Assembly: GCF_021390515.1 (NCBI RefSeq)
Contig: NZ_JAJUXI010000011.1
Coordinates: 62,001-126,000, forward strand
Reading direction: 5' to 3'
Origin: Dyadobacter sp. CY326
GTDB taxonomy: Bacteria; Bacteroidota; Bacteroidia; Cytophagales; Spirosomataceae
DNA length: 64,000 nt
In this document: in pieces, positions 17,890 through 26,154 of the stretch
Position numbering within the stretch: position 1 is the first letter of the stretch
How the letters are laid out: each line of letters starts with the position of its first letter
Notes under the pieces: model-generated
Databases searched by the model: none
Seen by the model: only the letters and a program-made list of their open reading frames with translations
Told to the model about the DNA's origin: nothing
Position numbers and translations under genes: made by a program

Positions 17890-20010
17890 ATGGCACGTGA
17901 TCTAAGATTAACAAGAAACATTGGTATTGCTGCGCACATTGATGCCGGTAAGACAACAACAACGGAGCGTATCCTTTACTACGCAGGTGTTAGCCACAAA
18001 ATTGGAGAAGTGCATGATGGTGCTGCTACAATGGACTGGATGGAGCAGGAGCAAGAGCGTGGGATTACCATTACATCTGCTGCAACAACAGTTGATTGGA
18101 ATTACCGTGGTGAAAAATATCACATTAACATTATCGATACACCCGGACACGTTGACTTTACAGTTGAAGTAAACCGTTCGCTTCGTGTGTTGGATGGTCT
18201 TGTATTCCTTTTTAGTGCAGTTGACGGTGTTGAGCCTCAGTCTGAGACGAACTGGCGTCTGGCTAACAACTATAATGTAGCCCGTATCGGTTTCGTAAAT
18301 AAAATGGACCGTTCTGGTGCAGACTTCTTGAAGGTTTGTACGCAGGTTAAAGAAATGCTTGGAAGCTACGCTGTTCCTCTTCAATTGCCAATTGGTGCTG
18401 AAGATACATTTAGAGGTGTGGTTGACTTGGTTAACTTCCGTGGTATCGAATGGAATGAAGAAGATAAAGGAATGACTTTCAGAGAAGTTCCTATTCCAGA
18501 TGATATGCTTGAAGAAGCAACTGAATGGAGAGAAAAATTGCTTGAAGCTGTTGCCGAATTCGACGACACTTTGATGGAAAAATATTTTGAAGATCCTGCT
18601 TCTATCTCGGAAGACGAAATTCTTGCAGCTTTGCGTGCAGCAACGATCAGCATGAAAATCGTTCCTATGGTTTGCGGTTCTTCATTCAAAAATAAAGGTG
18701 TTCAAACGATGCTTGATTACGTGATGGCTATTTTGCCTTCACCTCAGGATCGCGAAAGCATCATCGGAACTGATCCGCGCACAGGAAATGAAATTTCCCG
18801 TCAACCAACGGATTCAGACCCTTTCTGCGCACTAGCATTCAAAATCGCAACGGACCCCTATGTAGGACGTCTTTGCTTTATCCGTTCTTACTCAGGATAT
18901 CTTGATTCAGGTTCTTACGTTTTGAACAACCGTTCAGGAAACAAAGAGCGTATTTCTCGTATCTTCCAAATGCATGCTAACAAGCAGAATCAAATTGATC
19001 GTCTTGAAGCGGGTGACATTGGAGCTGTTGTAGGATTTAAAGATATCAAAACAGGAGATACATTATCTGATGAAAAGAATCCAATCGTTCTTGAATCAAT
19101 GGTATTCCCTGAGCCAGTAATTGGTTACGCAATCGAGCCTAAAAAAGCTGCGGATAGCGATAACTTTTCTAAGGCTATCACGAAATTGATCGAAGAAGAC
19201 CCTACGTTGCAAGTTGAAAGTAACGAAGAAACTGGTCAAACGATCATCAAAGGAATGGGTGAGCTTCACCTTGAAATCATCATCGACCGTATGCGTCGTG
19301 AGTTCAAAGTGGAAGTAAATCAAGGTGCTCCTCAGGTTGCTTACAAAGAGATTCTTACGAAGAACTTTGAGCACCGTGAAGTTTATAAGAAACAAACAGG
19401 TGGTCGTGGTAAATTTGCCGATATTGTATTCGAAATCGGACCACGCGATGATAACGAAGAAGGAAAAGAGCCAAAAACAGGTTTGCAGTTTGTAAACCAG
19501 ATTGTAGGTGGTACTATTCCTCGTGAATTTATCGCTCCGATCCAAAAAGGTTTTGAAGCATCTATGTCAAATGGTGCACTTGCAGGGTATCCTTTGGATT
19601 CGATGAAGGTGCGTATTTTCCACGGATCTTTCCACGATGTCGATTCAGATGCACTATCATTTGAACTTGCAGCGAAAATTGGTTTCAAAGAAGCTGCACG
19701 TCATGCAGGTTCAAAGTTGATGGAGCCGATTATGCATGTGGAAGTGCTTACACCTGATGAATACACAGGACCAATCACGGGTGACCTTAACCGTCGTCGT
19801 GGTGTAATGAGAGGAATGGATTCACGTAATGGTGCGCAGGTTATCAAATGTGATGTGCCTCTTTCTGAATTGTTTGGTTATGTAACTGATCTTCGTACAA
19901 TGTCATCTGGTCGCGCAACTGCTTCTTTGACATTCGCTTACTACGAGATTGTTCCTAACAACATCGCAGAGACTGTAATTGAAAAAGCAAAAGGTTTAGT
20001 TAAAGCATAA
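17890..20010 (+). CDS. fusA: Translation elongation factor G
   Basis: Ribosomal translocase GTPase. G motifs are intact: AHIDAGKTTTTERIL (P-loop), DTPGHVDF (switch II) and NKMD (base recognition). The switch I region includes EVHDGAATMDWMEQEQERGITI. The C-terminal domains IV-V contain the family's LGEL-type and YAEP-like regions, and the 706 residues are full length. It has its own promoter and a strong hairpin right behind it, so it looks separately controlled from rpsL-rpsG. The gene uses many CGT/GGT codons, like the ribosomal genes around it. Confidence 0.99.
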   Translation: MARDLRLTRNIGIAAHIDAGKTTTTERILYYAGVSHKIGEVHDGAATMDWMEQEQERGITITSAATTVDWNYRGEKYHINIIDTPGHVDFTVEVNRSLRVLDGLVFLFSAVDGVEPQSETNWRLANNYNVARIGFVNKMDRSGADFLKVCTQVKEMLGSYAVPLQLPIGAEDTFRGVVDLVNFRGIEWNEEDKGMTFREVPIPDDMLEEATEWREKLLEAVAEFDDTLMEKYFEDPASISEDEILAALRAATISMKIVPMVCGSSFKNKGVQTMLDYVMAILPSPQDRESIIGTDPRTGNEISRQPTDSDPFCALAFKIATDPYVGRLCFIRSYSGYLDSGSYVLNNRSGNKERISRIFQMHANKQNQIDRLEAGDIGAVVGFKDIKTGDTLSDEKNPIVLESMVFPEPVIGYAIEPKKAADSDNFSKAITKLIEEDPTLQVESNEETGQTIIKGMGELHLEIIIDRMRREFKVEVNQGAPQVAYKEILTKNFEHREVYKKQTGGRGKFADIVFEIGPRDDNEEGKEPKTGLQFVNQIVGGTIPREFIAPIQKGFEASMSNGALAGYPLDSMKVRIFHGSFHDVDSDALSFELAAKIGFKEAARHAGSKLMEPIMHVEVLTPDEYTGPITGDLNRRRGVMRGMDSRNGAQVIKCDVPLSELFGYVTDLRTMSSGRATASLTFAYYEIVPNNIAETVIEKAKGLVKA

Positions 20011-20013
20011 ATG

Positions 20014-20055
20014 AAATGATCCGCTATCTGTGAGAATAGGTAACGGATCATTTTT
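20014..20055 (+). terminator. Terminator or attenuator between fusA and rpsJ
   Basis: Ten-base arms AAATGATCCG (20014-20023) and CGGATCATTT (20044-20053), followed by TTTATATA. It begins 3 bases after the fusA stop. Since I see no TAnnTTTG promoter between it and rpsJ, partial read-through is likely. Confidence 0.82.
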
Positions 20056-20150
20056 ATATAGAAGCTTGCGAAGTAAATGGTTCTTTCGCTGGTGGATTGT
20101 CGAAACTTGTTTCGTTCAAATGTTCTCAGAACCGGAAATAATAAAACAAA
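20056..20150 (+). promoter_or_regulatory. Structured leader in front of rpsJ
   Basis: Nested inverted repeats: GGTTCT (20079-20084) with AGAACC (20128-20133), enclosing the perfect palindrome CGAAACTTGTTTCG (20101-20114); GCGAA (20068-20072) can alternatively pair with TTCGC (20085-20089). This looks like a leader with two possible folds, but no known leader family is recognised. Confidence 0.4.
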
Positions 20151-20456
20151 ATGAATCAAAAAATCCGTATCAAACTTCGCTCTTTCGACCACAATCTGGT
20201 TGATAAGTCAGCTGAGAAAATTGTTAAAGCTGTAAAGGCAACTGGTGCTATCGTTAGCGGTCCAATTCCTTTGCCAACTAAAACCGAGAAATTCACTGTT
20301 CTTCGTTCTCCACACGTTAACAAGAAGTCACGTGAACAATTCCAGCTTTGTACTTACAAACGTTTGGTAGATATTTTCTCTACAAGTGCAAAAACTGTTG
20401 ATGCACTAATGAAGCTTGAATTGCCAAGCGGTGTTGACGTCGAGATTAAAGTATAG
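20151..20456 (+). CDS. rpsJ: 30S ribosomal protein S10
   Basis: Small-subunit head protein; in many bacteria it also acts in Rho-dependent antitermination with NusB. The 101 residues carry the family core IRIKLRSFDH, GPIPLPTKTEKFTVLRSPHVNKKSREQF and ELPSGVDVEIKV. It follows fusA, as in other Bacteroidota, but is cut off from rplC by a strong terminator and a new promoter, so here rpsJ is not the first gene of the S10 transcript. Confidence 0.99.
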   Translation: MNQKIRIKLRSFDHNLVDKSAEKIVKAVKATGAIVSGPIPLPTKTEKFTVLRSPHVNKKSREQFQLCTYKRLVDIFSTSAKTVDALMKLELPSGVDVEIKV

Positions 20457-20588
20457 TAAAAGCGGCTTATTAACTTAGGCCAAATACATAAAATTGGATG
20501 AAGGTCCTTTTAGGAAACCACATCTGAGCTCATGAAAGTGATTGAACGTATGCACATTGCGGTGCAGTTTAATTGTAATCAGAATTTG

Positions 20589-20622
20589 AGGTCAGATGGT
20601 TTAAATCATCTGACCTTTTTTG
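20589..20622 (+). terminator. Strong terminator between rpsJ and rplC
   Basis: Ten-base perfect arms AGGTCAGATG (20589-20598) and CATCTGACCT (20607-20616), extendable through the loop, followed by TTTTTT. It lies about 130 bases after rpsJ and about 55 bases before the rplC promoter elements. Confidence 0.88.
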
Positions 20623-20653
20623 CTGATTATCAGCGAGAAATATTGAGTAACTG

Positions 20654-20685
20654 TTTGGATACCGGAATTTGATTTCCTACCTTTG
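20654..20685 (+). promoter_or_regulatory. Promoter of the rplC (S10/spc/alpha) operon
   Basis: TTTG at 20654-20657, a 20-base spacer, TACCTTTG at 20678-20685, then CAGTCCG. Box, spacing and downstream heptamer match the rpsL promoter almost exactly. Confidence 0.87.
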
Positions 20686-20736
20686 CAGTCCGTTTTAAAG
20701 AATAAGGGTATTACCTGCTAATTTTAATTTCAAAAC

Positions 20737-21357
20737 ATGTCTGGTTTAATTGGTAAGAAAATCGGAATGACTAGTTTGTACAATGCTGACGGGCAGGCTC
20801 TGGCATGTACTGTGATTCAAGCTGGTCCTTGTGTTGTTACACAAGTTAGGTCCGAAGAAAAGGATGGCTATAAAGCTATTCAATTAGGTTTTGGTGAAAA
20901 GAAGGAAAAGAGCTCTTCCCAGCCTATGATTGGTCACTTCAAAAAAGCTAACACAACTCCTAAACAAAAGGTTGTTGAGTTTAAGGAATTTGAAGTGGAG
21001 CATGAACTTGGAACTTCATTATCTGTTACGGATATCTTTGAAGAAGGCGAGTTTGTTGACGTTGTTGGTTCTGCCAAAGGCCGCGGTTTTCAGGGTGTTG
21101 TTAAGCGCCATGGTTTCGCAGGGGTAGGTGGTCAGACTCACGGTCAGCACAACAGAGCGCGTCACCCAGGTTCGATTGGTGCTTGTTCATTCCCATCACG
21201 TGTATTTAAAGGCATTCGTATGGGTGGACGCATGGGTAACAATCGTGTAAAAATTCAGAATTTACGTATTCTGAAAGTGATCCCTGAGCAAAACCTTTTG
21301 GTTGTAAGTGGCTCGGTACCTGGTTCAAAGAATTCATTTCTAATCATTGAGAAGTAG
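20737..21357 (+). CDS. rplC: 50S ribosomal protein L3
   Basis: Early-assembly protein near the peptidyl-transferase centre. The 206 residues start GLIGKKIGMTSLYNADG and contain the conserved basic loop region GQTHGQHNRARHPGSIG, with GVFKG-like and MGGRMGN segments after it. First gene of a long unidirectional ribosomal run; the leader from the promoter is about 45 bases. Confidence 0.99.
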   Translation: MSGLIGKKIGMTSLYNADGQALACTVIQAGPCVVTQVRSEEKDGYKAIQLGFGEKKEKSSSQPMIGHFKKANTTPKQKVVEFKEFEVEHELGTSLSVTDIFEEGEFVDVVGSAKGRGFQGVVKRHGFAGVGGQTHGQHNRARHPGSIGACSFPSRVFKGIRMGGRMGNNRVKIQNLRILKVIPEQNLLVVSGSVPGSKNSFLIIEK

Positions 21358-21361
21358 CACG

Positions 21362-21991
21362 ATGGAACTGTCCGTATTAAATATAAAAGGAGAAGATACC
21401 GGCAAGAAGGTAAGTGTGTCAGAAGAAATTTTTGGCATCGAACCCAACACGCACGCGATCTATCTCGATGTGAAGTTGTACTTGGCTAACCAACGCCAGG
21501 GAACGCACAAATCAAAAGAACGCGCAGAGATTAATCACTCTACTCGTAAGATCAAAAAACAAAAAGGAACCGGTGGGGCTCGTGCTGGTAGCATTAAATC
21601 TCCAGTGTTCATAGGTGGTGGTCGTATTTTCGGACCAAGACCTCGTGACTATGGTTTTAAAATCAATAAGAAAGTTAAATCATTGGCTCGTAAGTCAGCT
21701 TTCTCTGTTAAAGCGCAGTCTGATTCGATCTCTGTTCTAGAAGCATTCACATTTGATGCACCAAAAACTAAATCGTATTTGAATGTTTTGAATTCACTAT
21801 CATTAGTGAATACCAAAACATTACTTATTCTTCCATCTGTTGACAGCAATGTATATCTGTCAAGCCGTAACATTCCGAAAGCAAAAGTTACAACAGTGGA
21901 CGCGGTCAACACGTATGACCTGATGTATGCAGACCGTCTTTTGATAAGTGAATCTGCTCTGTCTATTTTGGAAACCCAATTGAACAAATAA
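21362..21991 (+). CDS. rplD: 50S ribosomal protein L4
   Basis: 23S rRNA-binding protein lining the exit tunnel. ATG 21362 (MELSVLNIKGEDTGKKV) is the natural start, 4 bases after the rplC stop; an earlier in-frame start overlaps rplC. The tunnel loop is present (KKQKGTGGARAGSIKSPVFIGGG and GPRPRDYGF, family consensus). 209 residues. In E. coli L4 represses its own operon; the short leader here gives no obvious L4 target. Confidence 0.98.
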   Translation: MELSVLNIKGEDTGKKVSVSEEIFGIEPNTHAIYLDVKLYLANQRQGTHKSKERAEINHSTRKIKKQKGTGGARAGSIKSPVFIGGGRIFGPRPRDYGFKINKKVKSLARKSAFSVKAQSDSISVLEAFTFDAPKTKSYLNVLNSLSLVNTKTLLILPSVDSNVYLSSRNIPKAKVTTVDAVNTYDLMYADRLLISESALSILETQLNK

Positions 21992-21993
21992 TC

Positions 21994-22281
21994 ATGAGTG
22001 TACTGAAACGTCCGATTATAACCGAAAAGGTAACGGCTCAGGGTGGTCAAGGAAAATATGCCTTCGAAGTATCCCTTACTTCGAATAAAGTAGAGATCAA
22101 AAAGGCTATTGAGAAACTGTTCGGGGTGACCGTAGAAAGCGTTCATACAATGCGCAGCATTGGAAAAAGCAAATCCCGTACATCGGGTGGTAAGTTTGTA
22201 AGTGGAAAAACTTCAACTATCAAAAAGGCTATCATAACAGTAGCTGAAGGTGAAATCATCGATATCTACGGTGAAGCATAA
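21994..22281 (+). CDS. rplW: 50S ribosomal protein L23
   Basis: Protein at the tunnel exit that docks trigger factor and SRP. The 95 residues show the usual LKRPIITEK start, the KYAFEVSLTSNKVEIKKAIEKLFGV core and the VTVESVHTM strand. It starts 2 bases after the rplD stop. Confidence 0.98.
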   Translation: MSVLKRPIITEKVTAQGGQGKYAFEVSLTSNKVEIKKAIEKLFGVTVESVHTMRSIGKSKSRTSGGKFVSGKTSTIKKAIITVAEGEIIDIYGEA

Positions 22282-22322
22282 GAATAGTTGAGCGATTCAA
22301 ATCTTTGACGAGTTAATAGCAA

Positions 22323-23147
22323 ATGGCAGTTAAAAAATTAAAACCGACAAGTGCTGGTCAGCGTTTCCGTTCGGCTCCTACATTTGAGGAGATTACTACC
22401 GCGAAACCTGAAAAGAGTCTACTGGAAACCATCAAAAGAACAGGTGGTCGCAACAGCCAGGGACACATGACCATGCGATATATTGGTGGTGGACATAAAA
22501 GAAAGTATCGTGTAATTGATTTCAAAAGAAATCGTTTTGATGCTCCCGCCACAGTTCTCTCTATTGAATACGATCCAAACCGTTCAGCGCGTATTGCGTT
22601 GGTGCAGTTTGAGGATGAAGAAAAGAGATATGTAATTGCACCAAACGGACTGAGAGTGGGGCAAGTAATTGTTTCAGGTAGTTCAGTAGCACCGGAAGTT
22701 GGCAATGCCCTTCCATTAGGTTCTATGCCAATTGGTACAATTGTTCATAATATCGAGTTGACTCCTGGTAAAGGTGGTCAGTTTGCACGTAGCGCTGGAG
22801 CTTATGCTCAACTTGTAGCGAGAGAAGGAAAGTACGCAGTTTTGAAAATGCCTTCTGGCGAAATGCGGATGATACTTTCAACTTGTATCGCAACAGTTGG
22901 AACGGTTTCTAATGCAAGTCATATGAATGTGGCATTAGGAAAAGCAGGTCGCAGACGTTGGTTAGGTCGCCGTCCACGTGTCCGTGGTGTTGCAATGAAC
23001 CCAGTCGATCACCCAATGGGTGGTGGTGAAGGTCGCTCATCAGGGGGCCAGCCTAGATCAAGAAACGGACAGTTCTCGAAAGGACTTAAGACTCGTGATC
23101 GCAACAAGCATTCTGAGAAATTGATTATCAGCCGTCGTAAAAAATAA
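22323..23147 (+). CDS. rplB: 50S ribosomal protein L2
   Basis: Highly conserved 23S rRNA-binding protein needed for subunit joining and peptidyl transfer. The 274 residues include GRNSQGHMTMRYIGGGHKRKYR, GKGGQFARSAGAYAQLV and the C-terminal GVAMNPVDHPMGGGEGRS with the conserved histidine. The gene is 41 bases after rplW and 9 before rpsS. Confidence 0.99.
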   Translation: MAVKKLKPTSAGQRFRSAPTFEEITTAKPEKSLLETIKRTGGRNSQGHMTMRYIGGGHKRKYRVIDFKRNRFDAPATVLSIEYDPNRSARIALVQFEDEEKRYVIAPNGLRVGQVIVSGSSVAPEVGNALPLGSMPIGTIVHNIELTPGKGGQFARSAGAYAQLVAREGKYAVLKMPSGEMRMILSTCIATVGTVSNASHMNVALGKAGRRRWLGRRPRVRGVAMNPVDHPMGGGEGRSSGGQPRSRNGQFSKGLKTRDRNKHSEKLIISRRKK

Positions 23148-23156
23148 TAGTATAAC

Positions 23157-23435
23157 ATGGCACGCTCATTAAAAAAAGGACCATATATCGATTTTCGTTT
23201 AGAGAATAAAGTGACTGTGATGAACAGTGCTTCTCGGAAATCAGTAATCAAAACCTGGTCACGACGCTCTATGATATCGCCGGATTTTATCGGGCATACA
23301 TTCGCGGTGCATAACGGAAATAAGTTTATTCCAGTTTATGTAACTGAAAATATGGTTGGTCACAAACTGGGAGAATTTTCTCCTACACGTAACTTCCGTG
23401 GCCACACTGCAAAAAAAGATAAAGGTAGAAAATAA
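23157..23435 (+). CDS. rpsS: 30S ribosomal protein S19
   Basis: 30S head protein that contacts the A-site finger of 23S rRNA and pairs with S13. The 92 residues carry ARSLKKGPYID, TWSRRSMISPDFIGHTFAVHNG and KLGEFSPTRNFRGH, all consensus. It begins 9 bases after rplB. Confidence 0.99.
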   Translation: MARSLKKGPYIDFRLENKVTVMNSASRKSVIKTWSRRSMISPDFIGHTFAVHNGNKFIPVYVTENMVGHKLGEFSPTRNFRGHTAKKDKGRK

Positions 23436-23488
23436 TTAGTCGACGATAGCTGGTTCTGTAACAGGAACGAGCCTATATCTGAAAGAAC

Positions 23489-23878
23489 ATGGAAGCAAGA
23501 GCTATATTAAAAGATGTGCCTACTTCTCCTCGCAAAATGAGGTTAGTAGCCGACATGATTCGCGGACAAAAGGTCAGCAAGGCGTTGGCACTATTAAAGT
23601 TTCAACCGAGAGCTTCTTCACCGGTTTTGCACAAAGTTTTACTTTCTGCAGTTGCTAACTGGCAACAACTGAATGAAGACGCCAAGCTGGAAGACGCTGA
23701 TCTTATTGTGAAAACCGTATTTATTGACGGTGGACGTATGTTAAAGCGTTTGCGCCCTGCACCACAAGGAAGAGCACATAGAATCCGTAAGCGTTCGAAC
23801 CACATCACAATTGTGATTGACGATGCTTCTGTTTCTATCGCAAGCGCAGACAAAGAATCAGTAATCACCGAATCATAA
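23489..23878 (+). CDS. rplV: 50S ribosomal protein L22
   Basis: Exit-tunnel protein with a long beta hairpin. The 129 residues show PTSPRKMRLVADMIRG, VLHKVLLSAVANWQQL and the hairpin tip GGRMLKRLRPAPQGRAHRIRK. The C-terminal tail (SADKESVITES) is a little longer than in E. coli. Confidence 0.98.
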   Translation: MEARAILKDVPTSPRKMRLVADMIRGQKVSKALALLKFQPRASSPVLHKVLLSAVANWQQLNEDAKLEDADLIVKTVFIDGGRMLKRLRPAPQGRAHRIRKRSNHITIVIDDASVSIASADKESVITES

Positions 23879-23897
23879 GTAAAACGATTTATATCGA

Positions 23898-24755
23898 ATG
23901 GGACAAAAGGTAAATCCTATAGGTCTGAGACTAGGAATTGTTCGAGGATGGGAGTCAAGTTGGTATGGAGGAAAAGACTTCTCTGATAAATTAGTTGAAG
24001 ACGAGAAAATCCGTAATTACATCAAAGCACGTATCCCAAAAGGATCGATCTCGAAAGTAGTTATTGAAAGAACATTAAAACGTATCACATTGACAATTCA
24101 CACTGCTCGTCCGGGTATAGTAATTGGTAAAGGTGGTAGCGAGGTTGATAAAATCAAAGAAGAGCTTAAAAAGATCACAGGAAAAGACGTTCAGATCAAC
24201 ATTTATGAGATCAAACGTCCTGAGATTGATGCGAAATTGGTAGGCGAGGCAATCGCTCAACAACTTCAAGCTCGTATTTCATATCGTAGAGCTATGAAGC
24301 AATCAATCGCTTCTGCAATGCGGGTTGGAACACAAGGAATTAAAATTCGTCTTGCTGGACGTCTTGGCGGTGCTGAAATGGCGCGTACTGAGGAATACAA
24401 AGAAGGAAGAATTCCACTACATACTTTGAGAGCTGATATTGACTATGCAATCTCAGAAGCACAAACTATTTACGGTAAAATCGGTATTAAAGTTTGGATC
24501 TTCAAAGGAGAGCTTTACGGTAAAAGAGATTTGACACCAAGTGCTGCAACAGCTGCATCTGATAGAGCAGAAAGAAGCGCATCAGGCGGAAACGATCGTG
24601 GTGGTAATGACCGTGGCGGAAGAGATCGCAGAGGTGGTGGCCGTGATGGTGGAGCACCTCGTGGTGAAGGCGGAGGCGGCGGAAGCGAAGCTGATCGTCG
24701 TAAACGCAACGCCAGCGGCGGAGGCAATAATAACAATAGGAATAAGAAGAAGTAA
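23898..24755 (+). CDS. rpsC: 30S ribosomal protein S3 with a Gly/Arg-rich C-terminal tail
   Basis: mRNA entry-tunnel protein with part of the ribosomal helicase activity. Residues 1-215 are canonical: MGQKVNPIGLRLGIVRGWES, the KH domain with IVIGKGGSEVDKIKEEL, and MARTEEYKEGRIPLHTLRADIDY. From about residue 225 to 285 the protein runs into a low-complexity tail of RGG/GGNDRGG-type repeats ending in NNNRNKKK. At 285 residues it is about 50 longer than E. coli S3. Such RGG tails often bind RNA, but a role here is only inferred. Confidence 0.98.
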   Translation: MGQKVNPIGLRLGIVRGWESSWYGGKDFSDKLVEDEKIRNYIKARIPKGSISKVVIERTLKRITLTIHTARPGIVIGKGGSEVDKIKEELKKITGKDVQINIYEIKRPEIDAKLVGEAIAQQLQARISYRRAMKQSIASAMRVGTQGIKIRLAGRLGGAEMARTEEYKEGRIPLHTLRADIDYAISEAQTIYGKIGIKVWIFKGELYGKRDLTPSAATAASDRAERSASGGNDRGGNDRGGRDRRGGGRDGGAPRGEGGGGGSEADRRKRNASGGGNNNNRNKKK

Positions 24756-24799
24756 TCAGACATTTTCCGATTTCGTATCGGGTCAAATAGATTAAAATC

Positions 24800-25231
24800 A
24801 TGTTACAGCCGAAAAGGACAAAATTTCGCAAGCAACAAAAAGGCAAGGGCTCATACAATGGTTTGGCTACTCGCGGACATGAAATCGCATTTGGTTCTTT
24901 TGCTATCAAAGCGCTTGAACCAGGTTGGTTGACTGCTCGTCAAATCGAAGCTGCACGTATTTCAGTAACTCGTGCTATGAAACGTGAAGGCCAAGTATGG
25001 ATTCGTGTTTTCCCTGACAAGCCAATTACCAAGAAGCCAGCGGAAGTTCGTATGGGTAAAGGTAAGGGAGCTCCTGAGTATTGGGTTGCACCGGTTAAGC
25101 CAGGAACAATCATCTTCGAAGCGACTGGTGTTACTTTGGATACCGCTAACGAAGCATTGCGTTTGGCTGCACAAAAGTTGCCAATCAAAACGAAGTTCGT
25201 TGTACGTCGGGATTATCAAGAGGCGAATTAA
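24800..25231 (+). CDS. rplP: 50S ribosomal protein L16
   Basis: Protein at the A-site side of the large subunit. The 143 residues contain MLQPKRTKFRKQQKG, FGSFAIKALEPGWLTARQIEAAR and the conserved VWIRVFPDKPITKKPAEVRMGKG loop. It follows rpsC by 44 bases. Confidence 0.99.
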   Translation: MLQPKRTKFRKQQKGKGSYNGLATRGHEIAFGSFAIKALEPGWLTARQIEAARISVTRAMKREGQVWIRVFPDKPITKKPAEVRMGKGKGAPEYWVAPVKPGTIIFEATGVTLDTANEALRLAAQKLPIKTKFVVRRDYQEAN

Positions 25232-25267
25232 CCCGAATGTTATTAAGAACGCTAATTATTTAAAGCA

Positions 25268-25462
25268 ATGACTAGTCAAGAAATTAAGGATCTGTCGCAG
25301 GATCAATTAAAAGAGCAGATCGCTCAAGAGCGCGAGCGCTTATTGCGATTGAAATTCGCTCACGCGATTTCACCCATTGAAAACCCTTTGCGTATTCGTA
25401 CCTCGCGTAAGGAAATTGCAAAACTCTTAACCGAGCTGTCGGCTAAAAGTAACCAACAGTAA
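25268..25462 (+). CDS. rpmC: 50S ribosomal protein L29
   Basis: Small two-helix protein beside L23 at the tunnel exit. The 64 residues show the consensus ending of helix 2 (NPLRIRTSRKEIAKLLTEL). It sits in the standard L16-L29-S17 order. Confidence 0.97.
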   Translation: MTSQEIKDLSQDQLKEQIAQERERLLRLKFAHAISPIENPLRIRTSRKEIAKLLTELSAKSNQQ

Positions 25463-25477
25463 ATCAGTTTAGAAATT

Positions 25478-25741
25478 ATGGAGGCAACAGAAAGAAATTT
25501 ACGTAAAGAAAGAGTTGGCAAAGTAGTGAGTAACAAAATGGAGAAATCCTGCGTGATCACTGTGGAGCGTAAAGTGAAGCATGCCAAGTATGGTAAGTTT
25601 ATGACTAAAACTACCAAGCTTATGGTGCATGATGAAACCAATCAGGTTGGCATCGGTGATACGATCCGCGTGATGGAAACACGTCCGCTTAGTAAGAACA
25701 AGCGTTGGAGATTAATAGAAATCCTTGAAAAAGCTAAGTAA
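25478..25741 (+). CDS. rpsQ: 30S ribosomal protein S17
   Basis: OB-fold 16S rRNA-binding protein. The 87 residues include RKERVGKVVSNKMEKSCVI, KYGKFMTKTTKLMVHDE and the ending TRPLSKNKRWRLIEILEKA. It starts 15 bases after rpmC and its stop is 3 bases before rplN. Confidence 0.98.
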   Translation: MEATERNLRKERVGKVVSNKMEKSCVITVERKVKHAKYGKFMTKTTKLMVHDETNQVGIGDTIRVMETRPLSKNKRWRLIEILEKAK

Positions 25742-25744
25742 CAA

Positions 25745-26113
25745 ATGGTACAGCAAGAATCAAGACTGTCGGTAGCAGACAACAGTGGGGCGAAGGAAGT
25801 ACTCGTAATTCGTGTACTTGGCGGAACTGGCAAACGCTATGCCTCAGTAGGCGATAAAATCGTCGTAACAGTAAAATCAGCTCTTTCTTCGAGCAATATG
25901 AAAAAAGGAACGGTTTCAAAAGCCGTTGTGGTTCGTACAAAAAAAGAAGTACGCCGGAAGGATGGAACCTACATCAGATTTGAAGATAACGCAGCTGTTT
26001 TGTTAAACAACAATGATGAGCCACGTGGTACACGTATCTTTGGACCGGTTGCAAGAGAATTGCGTGAAAAGCAATTCATGAAGATCGTTTCATTGGCACC
26101 AGAGGTGTTGTAA
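25745..26113 (+). CDS. rplN: 50S ribosomal protein L14
   Basis: Interface protein forming bridge B8 and the docking site of RsfS. The 122 residues begin MVQQESRLSVADNSGAKEV and carry KGTVSKAVVVRTKKEVRRKDG and GTRIFGPVARELREK, full consensus. It begins 3 bases after rpsQ. Confidence 0.99.
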   Translation: MVQQESRLSVADNSGAKEVLVIRVLGGTGKRYASVGDKIVVTVKSALSSSNMKKGTVSKAVVVRTKKEVRRKDGTYIRFEDNAAVLLNNNDEPRGTRIFGPVARELREKQFMKIVSLAPEVL

Positions 26114-26154
26114 GAACTCTAGTATTTCTTTGAACTGATAAGAGAATATCTAAA

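Noticed and set aside
20532..20669. A 46-codon ATG-started reading frame between rpsJ and rplC.
   Set aside because: It runs straight through a perfect terminator hairpin and the rplC promoter elements, and shows no family features.
24541..24760. Possible frameshift in rpsC because the end of S3 is unlike E. coli.
   Set aside because: The frame is open and continuous, low complexity begins after the complete S3 domain, and the reading ends just before rplP; an extension is the simpler view.
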